Below, one piece after another: positions 25,271-36,260 of a stretch of 64,000 nt of DNA. The stretch covers positions 44,162,079-44,226,078 of the forward strand of contig CM055313.2 of assembly GCA_029255685.2 (NCBI GenBank), given 5' to 3'. The stretch is from Silene conica. Taxonomy: Eukaryota > Streptophyta > Magnoliopsida > Caryophyllales > Caryophyllaceae. The number at the start of each line of letters is the position of its first letter. The first letter of the stretch is position 1. The notes beneath the pieces were generated by a model. It saw only the letters and a list, made by a program, of their open reading frames with translations, did no database searches and was not told the DNA's origin. The translations under genes and the position numbers were made by a program.

Positions 25271-25982
25271 GCTGCGTTTTCTGTTGTTTCTGTCGCCATA
25301 AGCCGGTGCTTCCTGTATTGTTTTATTAACTACTGGCTGCTACTCAAACTGTTACCACTGCTATTCCGTTGCTTAACTGCTGCTGGAATGCTCGTCTTCA
25401 TGTTGGTTTTATACGTATTGTCGCTGCCATTGTCGTGTATTGCTGGTTGTTACGACTGATATTGGTTGTTGTTCTGTATTAACTCTATCGCTACTCTAGT
25501 GCTGTTCCGTTACTGCTGTACTGCAGTTGTTGCGGCTGCGCTGTACTACTGGCCATGTTATTGCTATTATGGTTGAGATGTTCATTGTTCATTTCAATTC
25601 CTAATATGAACTTCTATTATTCATATGACACTCTCTGTTACCAGGATTACACCATGCAATTAATTACACATAAATCGTTATATTGCTGCTGTCACTACTA
25701 TTGTTCACTAAACATTAAGGCTATATTTTTCACTACACATTACTATTATATGTTCACTACTACACTATGGTTGCTCTGCTTCCGGCTTTGTCTTCGCCAA
25801 GCTATCCTCGTTCTTGGTTATAGATGGGAAGTAATTATTGTTAGTACGAGATTTACACGACGCGGCTCTAATTGAATATTAAGTATTGATTTGCGTGGAT
25901 TTCTAATTTTTGCCTCTGTCATTCATAATTACTATTAATTATTATTATTATTATGATTACGTATGGTGGTCTAAACATACTA

Positions 25983-26245
25983 CTCCCTCCTACCCACAAA
26001 TAATGTCCCATTGTCCATTTCCGTCTATTCAGCAAAGTGTCCCATTGTTAACTTTTTTTACTTGCTTTTTACCTTTCTACCCTTACCAAATTTCATTTAT
26101 TACCCACCCACCCACTCATTACCCAATAACATAACACAGTCTCTCCAATCTACATACCCCTACCCAACCAAAATATTAAACAACTAATATCTCATAAATT
26201 TGGTACTTTCTTAACAATGGGACAATATTTATGGGTAAGAGGGAG
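25983..26245. mobile_element. Stowaway-type MITE (263 bp)
   Basis: Terminal inverted repeats of about 32 bp begin CTCCCTCCTACCC on the left and end GGGTAAGAGGGAG on the right, with few mismatches, and both inner parts reach TGTCCCATTGT or its complement. It is flanked by TA (25981-25982 and 26246-26247), the TSD of Tc1/mariner-related Stowaway MITEs. There is no coding capacity. It sits inside the element D 3' LTR, so it is younger than D. Confidence 0.93.
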
Positions 26246-27090
26246 TACATACTAATAATTTTATTATTTTATTATTATACGTACGTGCTTGCTAGCCTGC
26301 TTGAATTAATTATTTTACGTACGTGCTTGTTAGCTTGTTTACGTTTAAATATAATACGTTAGAAATCGTTACGAATTAGTAACGGGTTACGGTCTTATTA
26401 GAAGCATGTCGAAATAATTTAAGTAGTTAGTCGACTTTCCCGTATAAAATATAAGTAATATTATATAAAGTTTAATTTAAATCGTGTTTATTTCCTTTAT
26501 CGGTTGAACCGGTTATTTAGAACGTAATCAAATACTTAGTGAAATATATTTGAGCTAAGTAAGATTTAGTAAAGTAGTTAGTTACTTGTCTAAAATTAGT
26601 TAAGTCTTAAGTGTCCGTTAATAATTCTTATCGGACTAAGATATTTTGATATATAGCAGCTGTTTAGAAATAACTTAATCGAAATTGGTCTTTCTTTTAT
26701 ACTTGTATGTGTGTTTGAGGTCCCCGGAGTTCGGGCGGCACTATATTGGGTTCGGGAATGGAGTGAGGATAGAGACCCCCCCGGTCGGACAACCGAAAGG
26801 GAAACCGGCTCTCCCTCAACTTAGTTCCTGGGGTCAATTAAGTGTCGATTGAATGTTTATCAAGAGTAGATCATTTATCATTTAAGTCTGTTGCAGTCAC
26901 ATGAATTGGGCGACATTTATGTTGGGTTCGGGAATGGATTTGAGGATGAAAGACCCCCCGGCCGGGCAACCGGAAGGGAGACCGGCTCTCGCCTCAAATT
27001 AGCTTCAGAAGTCAACTAAGTGTTGATTGGATGTAGTTAAGGAATTGATTGTGGTTTAGTGAGTAGCCTCCTTCGGAGATTTGGTTGTTG

Positions 27091-27458
27091 AACCACTTAG
27101 TGCTTGGTTCGTTGTGCTTGTTCGTGTGAACCCCTTAGTGGGTGGTTCCCTCTTCTGGACGAACCCCTCCGTGGGTGGTTCTGTCTTCTTCGTTCGAACC
27201 CCTCCGTGGGTGGTTCTGCTGTCTTCGTGCGAACCCCTTCGTGGGTGGTTCTGCTTTCTCCGTGTCGAACCCTTTTGTGGGTGGTTCTGTCTTCTTCGTG
27301 CGAACCCCTCCGTGGGTGGTTCTGCTTCCTTCGTGCGAACCCCTTCGTGGGTGGTTCTGCCTTTCTGTCGAACCCCTCCGTGGGTGGTTCTTTCTCCGTG
27401 TTGAACCCCTCCGTGGGTGGTTCATTGTTCTGTGGTCGAACCCCTCCGTGGGTGGTTC
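27091..27458 (+). repeat. GAACC...GGTTC interrupted repeat array, about 11 units
   Basis: A 21-bp unit (GAACCCCTCCGTGGGTGGTTC and variants with TTAG, TTCG or TTTT in the loop) recurs at about 25-35 bp spacing with variable spacers. Each unit is an inverted repeat, GAACC pairing with GGTTC. All six frames stay partly open; the apparent 96-130 codon frames are artefacts. Confidence 0.88.
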
Positions 27459-28312
27459 GCGTGTTTGTGTTGTTTGGTATATACTTGCCTGAGTAGGGGT
27501 ACGGTGTTATATACTTGCTGAATGATGGTATCTAGGTTATGCGTTAAGATGTCGCCTCTGAACCTTTATACTTGTGAATATGATTTTGGTATTTAGGTTA
27601 TTTCTTAAGTTGACCGCTGAACCTTATACTTGCTGTTTTATATCTGCTTGCCAAGATTTGGTACAGTGTCAGATATGTATGTTGATATTGATGAGTTTAG
27701 TACCTTGCTTATAGTATTGTTCATCCAATGCATTGGATGACTCTTTAATTGGTTTCGTAAATGGTTTGGATTGAAAGACCCCCCGGCCGGGCAACCGGCT
27801 CTTCTTCCAAATAGTTTCCGAAGTTGGTTGAGAGCCTTTGCATAGTATTTGCATGATGATAGGAGTTTGAGATGTTGATATATAAATGCTTCACATGATT
27901 GTTTATGTTGGAGTATAATGCTTGTTTATATGTTCGGTGTTGTATGACATTAGGTGGCTATGAGAGCTCTAGTCACTCCCCACTGACTGTGGCGCACATG
28001 TTGTGTGTGTAGGTACATGAGGCTGTTTGCAGGGGATTACGTTGAGGCTAGCGAGCGATGATCCTTCATCGATGATTTCACCCATTCGTTAGCTAGACCT
28101 TAGTTTTATGATTTCTGTATTTTGGTGCCTGTAGGGATATGCTATCCCGGGCTGCTTTAGTATAGTACTTGTATACTTATTTATGTTTTATCTTTCGCAT
28201 GTTTAGATTTCTAAAGCACCTCGCATGTTTAGTTTTGCTAAAAAGTTTTAATTCCGCTACATTTTTAGTACTTTGTATGTTTATCTTTTCCGCTTTCGCG
28301 AGGGGTTTTACA

Positions 28313-28612
28313 CCCGGTCTTGTTAAACACTCACAAATACGACCCGAAACACGACTCATAAAAACACCTTGTTCAACCATAGTATATCGCTTTTATTATA
28401 ATGTATCGACATCGACATTCATTAAAATCAATATAAATAAATAAAATGAAATAAAAATACGGAGTATTACAGTCTTCCACCCTTAAAACGAACTTCGTCC
28501 TGAAGTTCATCATCCCAAGGTCAACACAACGGATCGATAAAGCATGTAACCAACACAGAAAAGATATAACATTAAAAGCTAATACTTTACTTTAAAACAC
28601 GAATTGTCACAT
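28313..28612 (-). repeat. Fragment of a LARD-family element (LTR end plus interior start)
   Basis: 28313-28471 ends GGAGTATTACA like an LTR end. It is followed by GTCTTCCACCCTT (PPT in reverse), the hairpin GAACTTC/GAAGTTC (28490-28508) and interior sequence similar to 14706-14870 of the LARD. Element D appears inserted in this LTR. The fragment stops abruptly at 28612. Confidence 0.7.
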
Positions 28613-29472
28613 ACGGTTACGAATACTTTCGTTCAGATCGACCAAATTTCAAGGTGTAATCTTATTACCCCACTTACCCAACGTGACAACTTTAGTACCC
28701 CGGTTTAGCCGAGCCTACATTCTTGTGAAGAAGGAATTCATGGGTCCATACTTTTTGGTAAGGCTAAGTCTCAATATTCATATGTAAGAGATCTAGTCAA
28801 ATTTTTATTATCTATCTCCGTTTAAGTGAACTAAGTCGGTGAATGATCGATAAAATAAATGACTAGGTCGACTAAATCGAATAAAATGCATGACATGATA
28901 TATGACGATTTGGCTATGCATGCAAACATATAAAGCAAAATAAAAGCATAAAAATAAACCCTAGTATGGCCTTTCCTAGAAAATAAATAATAAAAGTACA
29001 AATTCGGAAACCAACTCCTTTGGTCCCTTGAACTTCACGAGGCACGCTTCCCAAGGTAAACACCGTCTTGGTCGGAACTCCATTTCCGAATGGCACCGTC
29101 TTCAAGGATCTCCGGAATTTACAAAAATTACAACTTTTCTAGTCTACTTTATACATTATAAAATAGAAATAAATTACAATTGGGTGATACGAGATCACAA
29201 AATTACAACCGAATCGGTAACCCCTTACATTACGAGAAATACCGATTTAAAACTAAGGTCATACTAAGTAAATAACATAATCCAAAATTACGTAAATAAA
29301 ATCATGACATTCATAATTAAAATATGCAATGCTTATGAATATATGAACTATCATGCAAACTCTAAGCCAAATCGTCCTATTTAAATATCAATTATATAAA
29401 TAGTTATCGTATACCTCGGTTTTATGGAATTGCGTGTTTTAACGTTTAACAACACTATGCATAATGTGAATC
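28613..29472 (-). mobile_element. copia-B1 leader, distal piece
   Basis: Reverse complement of the gag leader of copia-B2 (about 49700-50536), including the conserved GTGATACGAGATCAC hairpin (about 29185) and the blocks around 29040-29100. The gag gene and left LTR are absent: the element is cut at 28613. Element E interrupts it after GAATC (29468-29472). Confidence 0.85.
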
Positions 29473-32322
29473 TGTAAAACCCCTCGCGAAAGCGGAAAAG
29501 TAAAACATACAAAGTACCAAAAATGCAGCGGAATTAAAACTTTTTAACAAAACTAAACATGCGAGGTGCTTTAGAAATCTAAACATGCGAAAGAAGAAAC
29601 ATAAATAAGTACTAAGTGCGATACAAAACAGCCCGGGATAGCATATCCCTACAGGCACAAAATACTGAAACGTAAGTCTAAGGTCTAGCTAACGAATAGG
29701 TGAAAGTCAACGATGAAGGATCATCGCTCGCTAGCCTCAACGTAACCCCCTGCATCAGCCCTCATGTACCTACACACATACAACATGTGCGCCACAGTCA
29801 GTGGGGAGTGACTAGAGTGCTCCTAGCCACCTATTGTCAGTGACACATAACACATAAGGCATACAATATACTCCAGCATATATATAACATGTGAAGCATA
29901 CAGATTCAATATCCAAATCCCAATTCAACATGCGAATACTTATGCAAGGCTCTCAACCAACTTCGGAAACTATTTGGAAGGAGAGCCGGTTTCCCTTCCG
30001 GTTGCCCGGCCGGGGGGTCTTTCAATCCAAACCATTTACGAAACCGGACTAAGAGTCGTCCAATGCCTTGGACGAACAATACTAAGATAACCAAGTATCA
30101 TACAATCACAATCACAACTAAAGCATGCTCAACGTCCAATTATATCAACAAGAGATAGGTCACCTAGTGACTCGACTCTAACAACTATAGGCCAACCAAG
30201 TGACTCTACAAACGAGAGATAGGTCAACCAAGCGACTCAACTTTAACAAACAAGAGATAGGTCAACCAAGCGACTCGACTCTTACTAGATTGATCAGCCA
30301 AGTGACTCTACTAGACTACTATGAGCAGGCCGACAATCGACTCGACTATATACTACGACATCCCCAATCTCAGACTATACAACCCCCTGGTAGGACGACA
30401 TCAAAAGACTGTCCTAGTCTAAACCTGGCCAGACTCTCGGAGCGGAACGAATCACGATCCCCGATTCGACAAGTGCACGAGGCACCCCCAAGACCCGAAC
30501 TAGCTAGGAACGAGATACGCCCGAAGGCGGGCAGACAATCTAAGACCTGACCGTGAGGACCAAGCCACTACGGCCAACCAGCTACACAATGGAGTCAGGT
30601 GAGAACTCGAGTACTATAGCAGCGCACAGCAGGTTTACACAAATCACAAATGTCATCTCTAAGATGTACAACAACTCAAATTCGAATGACAATCATTTCT
30701 TAAATATCTCATCAATAAACATCCATGAAACACTTAGCCAACTTCGGGAACTAATTTGAGGCGAGAGCCGGTCTCCCTTCCGGTTGCCCGGCCGGGGGTC
30801 TTTCATCCCCAAACCCATTACCGAACCCGATATAAGTGCCGCCCAATTTCTTGGGACTTCAAACAAGCATACGAAACATACGGAAAAAGAATCAATCAAA
30901 TCCGACATGCGAAACATAAATTATAAGTAAATCAATATGTGACAGGGGCTCTCAGCCGGTCAGCCACAGGCTGCCGGTTGGCCGGCTGAGAGTGCAAGAC
31001 TCTTAAAAATAACTTCAAAACCAAGAGGGGCTCTCAGCCGGTTGGCCACAGGCTGCCGGTGGGCCGGCTGAGAGTCCTTAACTCTCAAAACAACCTTCAA
31101 AATACAAAAGGGGCTCTCAGCCGGTCAGCCACAGGCTGCCGGTTGGCCGGCTGAGAGTCCATTACTCTCAATTACATACTTCAAAACACAAAGAAGGGCT
31201 CCCAGCCGGCTGACCGGCTGCCGGCCGACCGGCTGAGGGTCCTTCCTCAGCTTTCTTCAAAAAAATCAACATACGAGACTCTCAGCCGGTTGACCGGCCG
31301 CCGGTCAACCAACCGGCTGGGAGTCCCTGTTCCCAGAAAACGCATTTCGACATATCAAAATTCATCCAAATCTCATGGGATCGTTCCTACAACATGATTT
31401 CTACTCCAAACATACATTACCCAGTAATTATACACCATTCTCATACATATGCAATGACTAACGACTTCTCAAACACCCAACATACGATTAATCATCCATA
31501 TCCGTCACAATTTCAAGCAACACAAGATGAACATGTTTGAGCATGTGAAACACCAATTTCATCAAGTATCTCATACAAGGAACACATAAATCAGTCATTA
31601 ACATATTACTAAGTTCCTATCGACATCAATAATCATAATCTCATGTGAAACACATAATCAAAACACCAAAAGTGCTAATATAGACAAAAGGCCGAGTTTC
31701 TCATTATCGTCACCTCTTAAGCAAGTTTTTCACTCGAATCTTCAATTAAGTAAGAGTCCACTACCGGGTCTTCGAGATTAGCTCCTAAAAACAACAAAAA
31801 CGGATTAAAATAACCCATTTTCGAAATTACTCAAGAACAGCCCAGAATTCGACTTGCATCATTCTCAAAATTGAAAAGATAGAAACGACGGGAAAGATGT
31901 AAGGAGCGCGATGGCGAAAGAATTACCTCGTTTGGACTTGAAACGAAGTCGGGGTGATGACTTTAGTAAATGAGATCGGTATATACAAATACAATTTGGG
32001 GGGTTTTGTCTTGAGGAAGAAGAAAATGAAAGGTGAGGGAAGGTTATGAGGAAGCTTCCTTTTCTCTTTTCTTTTATCACAACTAAAGAATCGGGTTTTT
32101 AAGTGGGACGGAGTTGAGTCGGTTTTGTAAAAATGTAAGGAGCGGAAATTCTTAAAACGTAAATTACCAAGTAAACGCGACATCTTTAAATTAAACAACT
32201 CAAGACGGACTTAACGGCATTTCTTAAAATAAAACTTACGGATTAAAATTAAAATATTATTAAATTCCGTAAACTATTTTTAAATTATTAAAATTACTTT
32301 TATAAAAATGCGGGCTGTTACA
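29473..32322 (-). repeat. Left (3') LTR of element E
   Basis: In + orientation it begins TGTAAAACCCC and ends GGGCTGTTACA. It contains two copies of the GGTTGCCCGGCCGGGGG module (about 30000 and 30780) and the large-hairpin array at 30949-31325. Open frames such as 30200-30550 recur identically in the other LTR and show no known domain. Confidence 0.95.
30949..31325 (-). repeat. Array of five large G/C-rich hairpins (left LTR of E)
   Basis: Five units at about 80-bp spacing have arms CTCTCAGCCGG and CCGGCTGAGAG around different G/C-rich centres. The fifth (31277-31325) pairs GACTCTCAGCC with GGCTGGGAGTC (one T-G) and also an inner perfect GGTTGACCGG/CCGGTCAACC. The surrounding sequence is A/T-rich. 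Confidence 0.88.
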
Positions 32323-33405
32323 ATCACCCCATCTTTTAAAAAGTTTCGTCCTCGAAACTTGAAAGCAGTTACAAGGACAACAATAACAACTAAAACTTTC
32401 GCAAACACCTTGGCATACAAAATTTAGGTCTCCTTTCAAAATTTCAGAAGTAGGAACCATAATCCAGCCTCCATCAAGGAACGTTTGGGTTCTCGTTGCG
32501 CATTCAAGAACCTGACATTCAAATCCGAAGGCAAAACCAAGGTGAAAATCAATGAAGAGTTTCAAAATTTAGACCGATCCGGTGTTGATAGGCATAGTAC
32601 AGGTTATCGGACGTCTCCAATAACAAGTTCAAATGACAAATCAACGCTGAAATCCATCAAAACTGAAAAATTATCCAACTTCTCAAAACCAGGTTTTGCT
32701 AAAAAAATCGACTTTTTAGATCTTTCAAACGTTGAACCAATAAAATTTGTAAAACAAAAGAGGTTTACAATCACAAAAAGGGAAGAAATTTCCAAAGAAG
32801 TCACGAAACGGAGAAAGGAAGCGGTCTAAGGGAGAAAATTTTTGTGAGGGACACGAAGGAAGAACAAGGTTGAGCTCAAGACAGCGCTTTATCAGCAGAA
32901 AGAAAACATCAACGGAGACAACAGAGATCGAGTCGAGAAGGATGATAATTCCTCAAAACTCAATCAAGGAAATTTACTTACAAGGTATTCCAAGAAGGCG
33001 AGCAACAAGGTTAAGTAGAAAAGTAAGAAGATAGTTTTCAAGTAAGATAGACAATTATTCAATAAGAAGGGATGTGCATCCGGATCAAAGAAGACGATGC
33101 ACAAAGAAAGAGGAGTATCCAGGCTCAGAAGCATTCTCCAACGGTAGCACGAATCGTCCATCTTCGGTAGAAAACACCGGTCTTGATCGTCAAATGGATG
33201 AGCTCACGGTTCGTCGATTTGAAGATGTAAAAGTAAGATAAATGACAATCAACAAACACGTTAGACCTAGTAAAAGCAATCACATTACAGACTACCACTT
33301 GTCCTTAAGTCTACCCAAATCTCTCATTCATTATTCAAGTTATTGGTCAAGTTAAGTTTGGGGATTACATGAGTGCGTCGGGAGCAATAATGCTCTGATA
33401 CCAAC
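32323..33405 (-). other. Element E interior, non-coding
   Basis: PPT (reverse of ATCACCCCATCTTTT) at 32323-32337, hairpin AAGTTTCG/CGAAACTT at 32341-32360, PBS (reverse of TCTGATACCA) near 33394, overlapped by the hairpin GAGCA-ATAA-TGCTC (33382-33395). The 114-codon frame at 32485-32829 has no recognisable domain. Confidence 0.85.
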
Positions 33406-36255
33406 TGTAAAACCCCTCGCGAAAGCGGAAAAGTAAAACATACAAAGTACCAAAAATGCAGCGGAATTAAAACTTTTTAACAAAACTAAACATGCGAGGT
33501 GCTTTAGAAATCTAAACATGCGAAAGAAGAAACATAAATAAGTACTAAGTGCGATACAAAACAGCCCGGGATAGCATATCCCTACAGGCACAAAATACTG
33601 AAACGTAAGTCTAAGGTCTAGCTAACGAATAGGTGAAAGTCAACGATGAAGGATCATCGCTCGCTAGCCTCAACGTAACCCCCTGCATCAGCCCTCATGT
33701 ACCTACACACAAACAACATGTGCGCCACAGTCAGTGGGGAGTGACTAGAGTGCTCCTAGCCACCTATTGTCAGTGACACATAACACATAAGGCATACAAT
33801 ATACTCCAGCATATATATAACATGTGAAGCATACAGATTCAATATCCAAATCCCAATTCAACATGCGAATACTTATGCAAGGCTCTCAACCAACTTCGGA
33901 AACTATTTGGAAGGAGAGCCGGTTTCCCTTCCGGTTGCCCGGCCGGGGGGTCTTTCAATCCAAACCATTTACGAAACCGGACTAAGAGTCGTCCAATGCC
34001 TTGGACGAACAATACTAAGATAACCAAGTATCATACAATCACAATCACAACTAAAGCATGCTCAACGTCCAATTATATCAACAAGAGATAGGTCACCTAG
34101 TGACTCGACTCTAACAACTATAGGCCAACCAAGTGACTCTACAAACGAGAGATAGGTCAACCAAGCGACTCAACTTTAACAAACAAGAGATAGGTCAACC
34201 AAGCGACTCGACTCTTACTAGATTGATCAGCCAAGTGACTCTACTAGACTACTATGAGCAGGCCGACAATCGACTCGACTATATACTACGACATCCCCAA
34301 TCTCAGACTATACAACCCCCTGGTAGGACGACATCAAAAGACTGTCCTAGTCTAAACCTGGCCAGACTCTCGGAGCGGAACGAATCACGATCCCCGATTC
34401 GACAAGTGCACGAGGCACCCCCAAGACCCGAACTAGCTAGGAACGAGATACGCCCGAAGGCGGGCAGACAATCTAAGACCTGACCGTGAGGACCAAGCCA
34501 CTACGGCCAACCAGCTACACAATGGAGTCAGGTGAGAACTCGAGTACTATAGCAGCGCACAGCAGGTTTACACAAATCACAAATGTCATCTCTAAGATGT
34601 ACAACAACTCAAATTCGAATGACAATCATTTCTTAAATATCTCATCAATAAACATCCATGAAACACTTAGCCAACTTCGGGAACTAATTTGAGGCGAGAG
34701 CCGGTCTCCCTTCCGGTTGCCCGGCCGGGGGTCTTTCATCCCCAAACCCATTACCGAACCCGATATAAGTGCCGCCCAATTTCTTGGGACTTCAAACAAG
34801 CATACGAAACATACGGAAAAAGAATCAATCAAATCCGACATGCGAAACATAAATTATAAGTAAATCAATATGTGACAGGGGCTCTCAGCCGGTCAGCCAC
34901 AGGCTGCCGGTTGGCCGGCTGAGAGTGCAAGACTCTTAAAAATAACTTCAAAACCAAGAGGGGCTCTCAGCCGGTTGGCCACAGGCTGCCGGTGGGCCGG
35001 CTGAGAGTCCTTAACTCTCAAAACAACCTTCAAAATACAAAAGGGGCTCTCAGCCGGTCAGCCACAGGCTGCCGGTTGGCCGGCTGAGAGTCCATTACTC
35101 TCAATTACATACTTCAAAACACAAAGAAGGGCTCCCAGCCGGCTGACCGGCTGCCGGCCGACCGGCTGAGGGTCCTTCCTCAGCTTTCTTCAAAAAAATC
35201 AACATACGAGACTCTCAGCCGGTTGACCGGCCGCCGGTCAACCAACCGGCTGGGAGTCCCTGTTCCCAGAAAACGCATTTCGACATATCAAAATTCATCC
35301 AAATCTCATGGGATCGTTCCTACAACATGATTTCTACTCCAAACATACATTACCCAGTAATTATACACCATTCTCATACATATGCAATGACTAACGACTT
35401 CTCAAACACCCAACATACGATTAATCATCCATATCCGTCACAATTTCAAGCAACACAAGATGAACATGTTTGAGCATGTGAAACACCAATTTCATCAAGT
35501 ATCTCATACAAGGAACACATAAATCAGTCATTAACATATTACTAAGTTCCTATCGACATCAATAATCATAATCTCATGTGAAACACATAATCAAAACACC
35601 AAAAGTGCTAATATAGACAAAAGGCCGAGTTTCTCATTATCGTCACCTCTTAAGCAAGTTTTTCACTCGAATCTTCAATTAAGTAAGAGTCCACTACCGG
35701 GTCTTCGAGATTAGCTCCTAAAAACAACAAAAACGGATTAAAATAACCCATTTTCGAAATTACTCAAGAACAGCCCAGAATTCGACTTGCATCATTCTCA
35801 AAATTGAAAAGATAGAAACGACGGGAAAGATGTAAGGAGCGCGATGGCGAAAGAATTACCTCGTTTGGACTTGAAACGAAGTCGGGGTGATGACTTTAGT
35901 AAATGAGATCGGTATATACAAATACAATTTGGGGGGTTTTGTCTTGAGGAAGAAGAAAATGAAAGGTGAGGGAAGGTTATGAGGAAGCTTCCTTTTCTCT
36001 TTTCTTTTATCACAACTAAAGAATCGGGTTTTTAAGTGGGACGGAGTTGAGTCGGTTTTGTAAAAATGTAAGGAGCGGAAATTCTTAAAACGTAAATTAC
36101 CAAGTAAACGCGACATCTTTAAATTAAACAACTCAAGACGGACTTAACGGCATTTCTTAAAATAAAACTTACGGATTAAAATTAAAATATTATTAAATTC
36201 CGTAAACTATTTTTAAATTATTAAAATTACTTTTATAAAAATGCGGGCTGTTACA
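33406..36255 (-). repeat. Right (5') LTR of element E
   Basis: Copy of 29473-32322 at a constant offset of 3933 bp. Its hairpin array is at 34882-35258. The right TSD GAATC follows. Confidence 0.95.
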
Positions 36256-36260
36256 GAATC

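Larger units (their letters stand above)
21344..28312 (+). mobile_element. Element D: non-autonomous gypsy-type LTR retrotransposon, 5' truncated
   Basis: The order is partial 5' LTR, PBS, 2.07-kb interior without coding capacity, PPT and full 3' LTR. It is the same family as element E (29473-36255): shared leader after the PBS, shared hairpin beside the PPT and shared LTR modules. I noticed about six differences over the 830 bp common to its two LTRs, so it is older than E. No TSD can be tested because the left end is lost. Confidence 0.88.
24250..28312 (+). repeat. 3' LTR of element D (4063 bp)
   Basis: Runs from TGTAACATCCCG to TTTTACA. It is unusually long and composite: a degenerate trinucleotide region (about 24960-25560), a Stowaway MITE, several copies of a G/C-rich GACCCCCCGG module (about 26770, 26950, 27775), a GAACC/GGTTC repeat array, and finally the part shared with the 5' copy. 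Open frames in the arrays are repeat artefacts. Confidence 0.9.
29473..36255 (-). mobile_element. Element E: recent non-autonomous gypsy-type LTR retrotransposon in copia-B1
   Basis: Identical-length 2850-bp LTRs (29473-32322 and 33406-36255) enclose a 1083-bp interior without gag or pol. TSDs GAATC at 29468-29472 and 36256-36260 match. I noticed one LTR mismatch (T at 29779, A at 33712), so this is one of the youngest insertions here. Relative to element D the interior is about half as long, a further-deleted derivative. Confidence 0.96.

Noticed and set aside
25054..25329. 90-codon Leu/Thr-rich membrane-like protein
   Set aside because: Generated by degenerate trinucleotide repeats in an LTR.
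27081..27496. Open frames up to 130 codons on both strands
   Set aside because: Artefacts of the GAACC/GGTTC repeat array. All frames show the same low-complexity peptides.
30200..30550. 116-codon frame in element E, identical at 34133-34483
   Set aside because: Identity merely reflects recent LTR duplication; composition follows repeated GACTCNAC-type sequence and no domain is seen.
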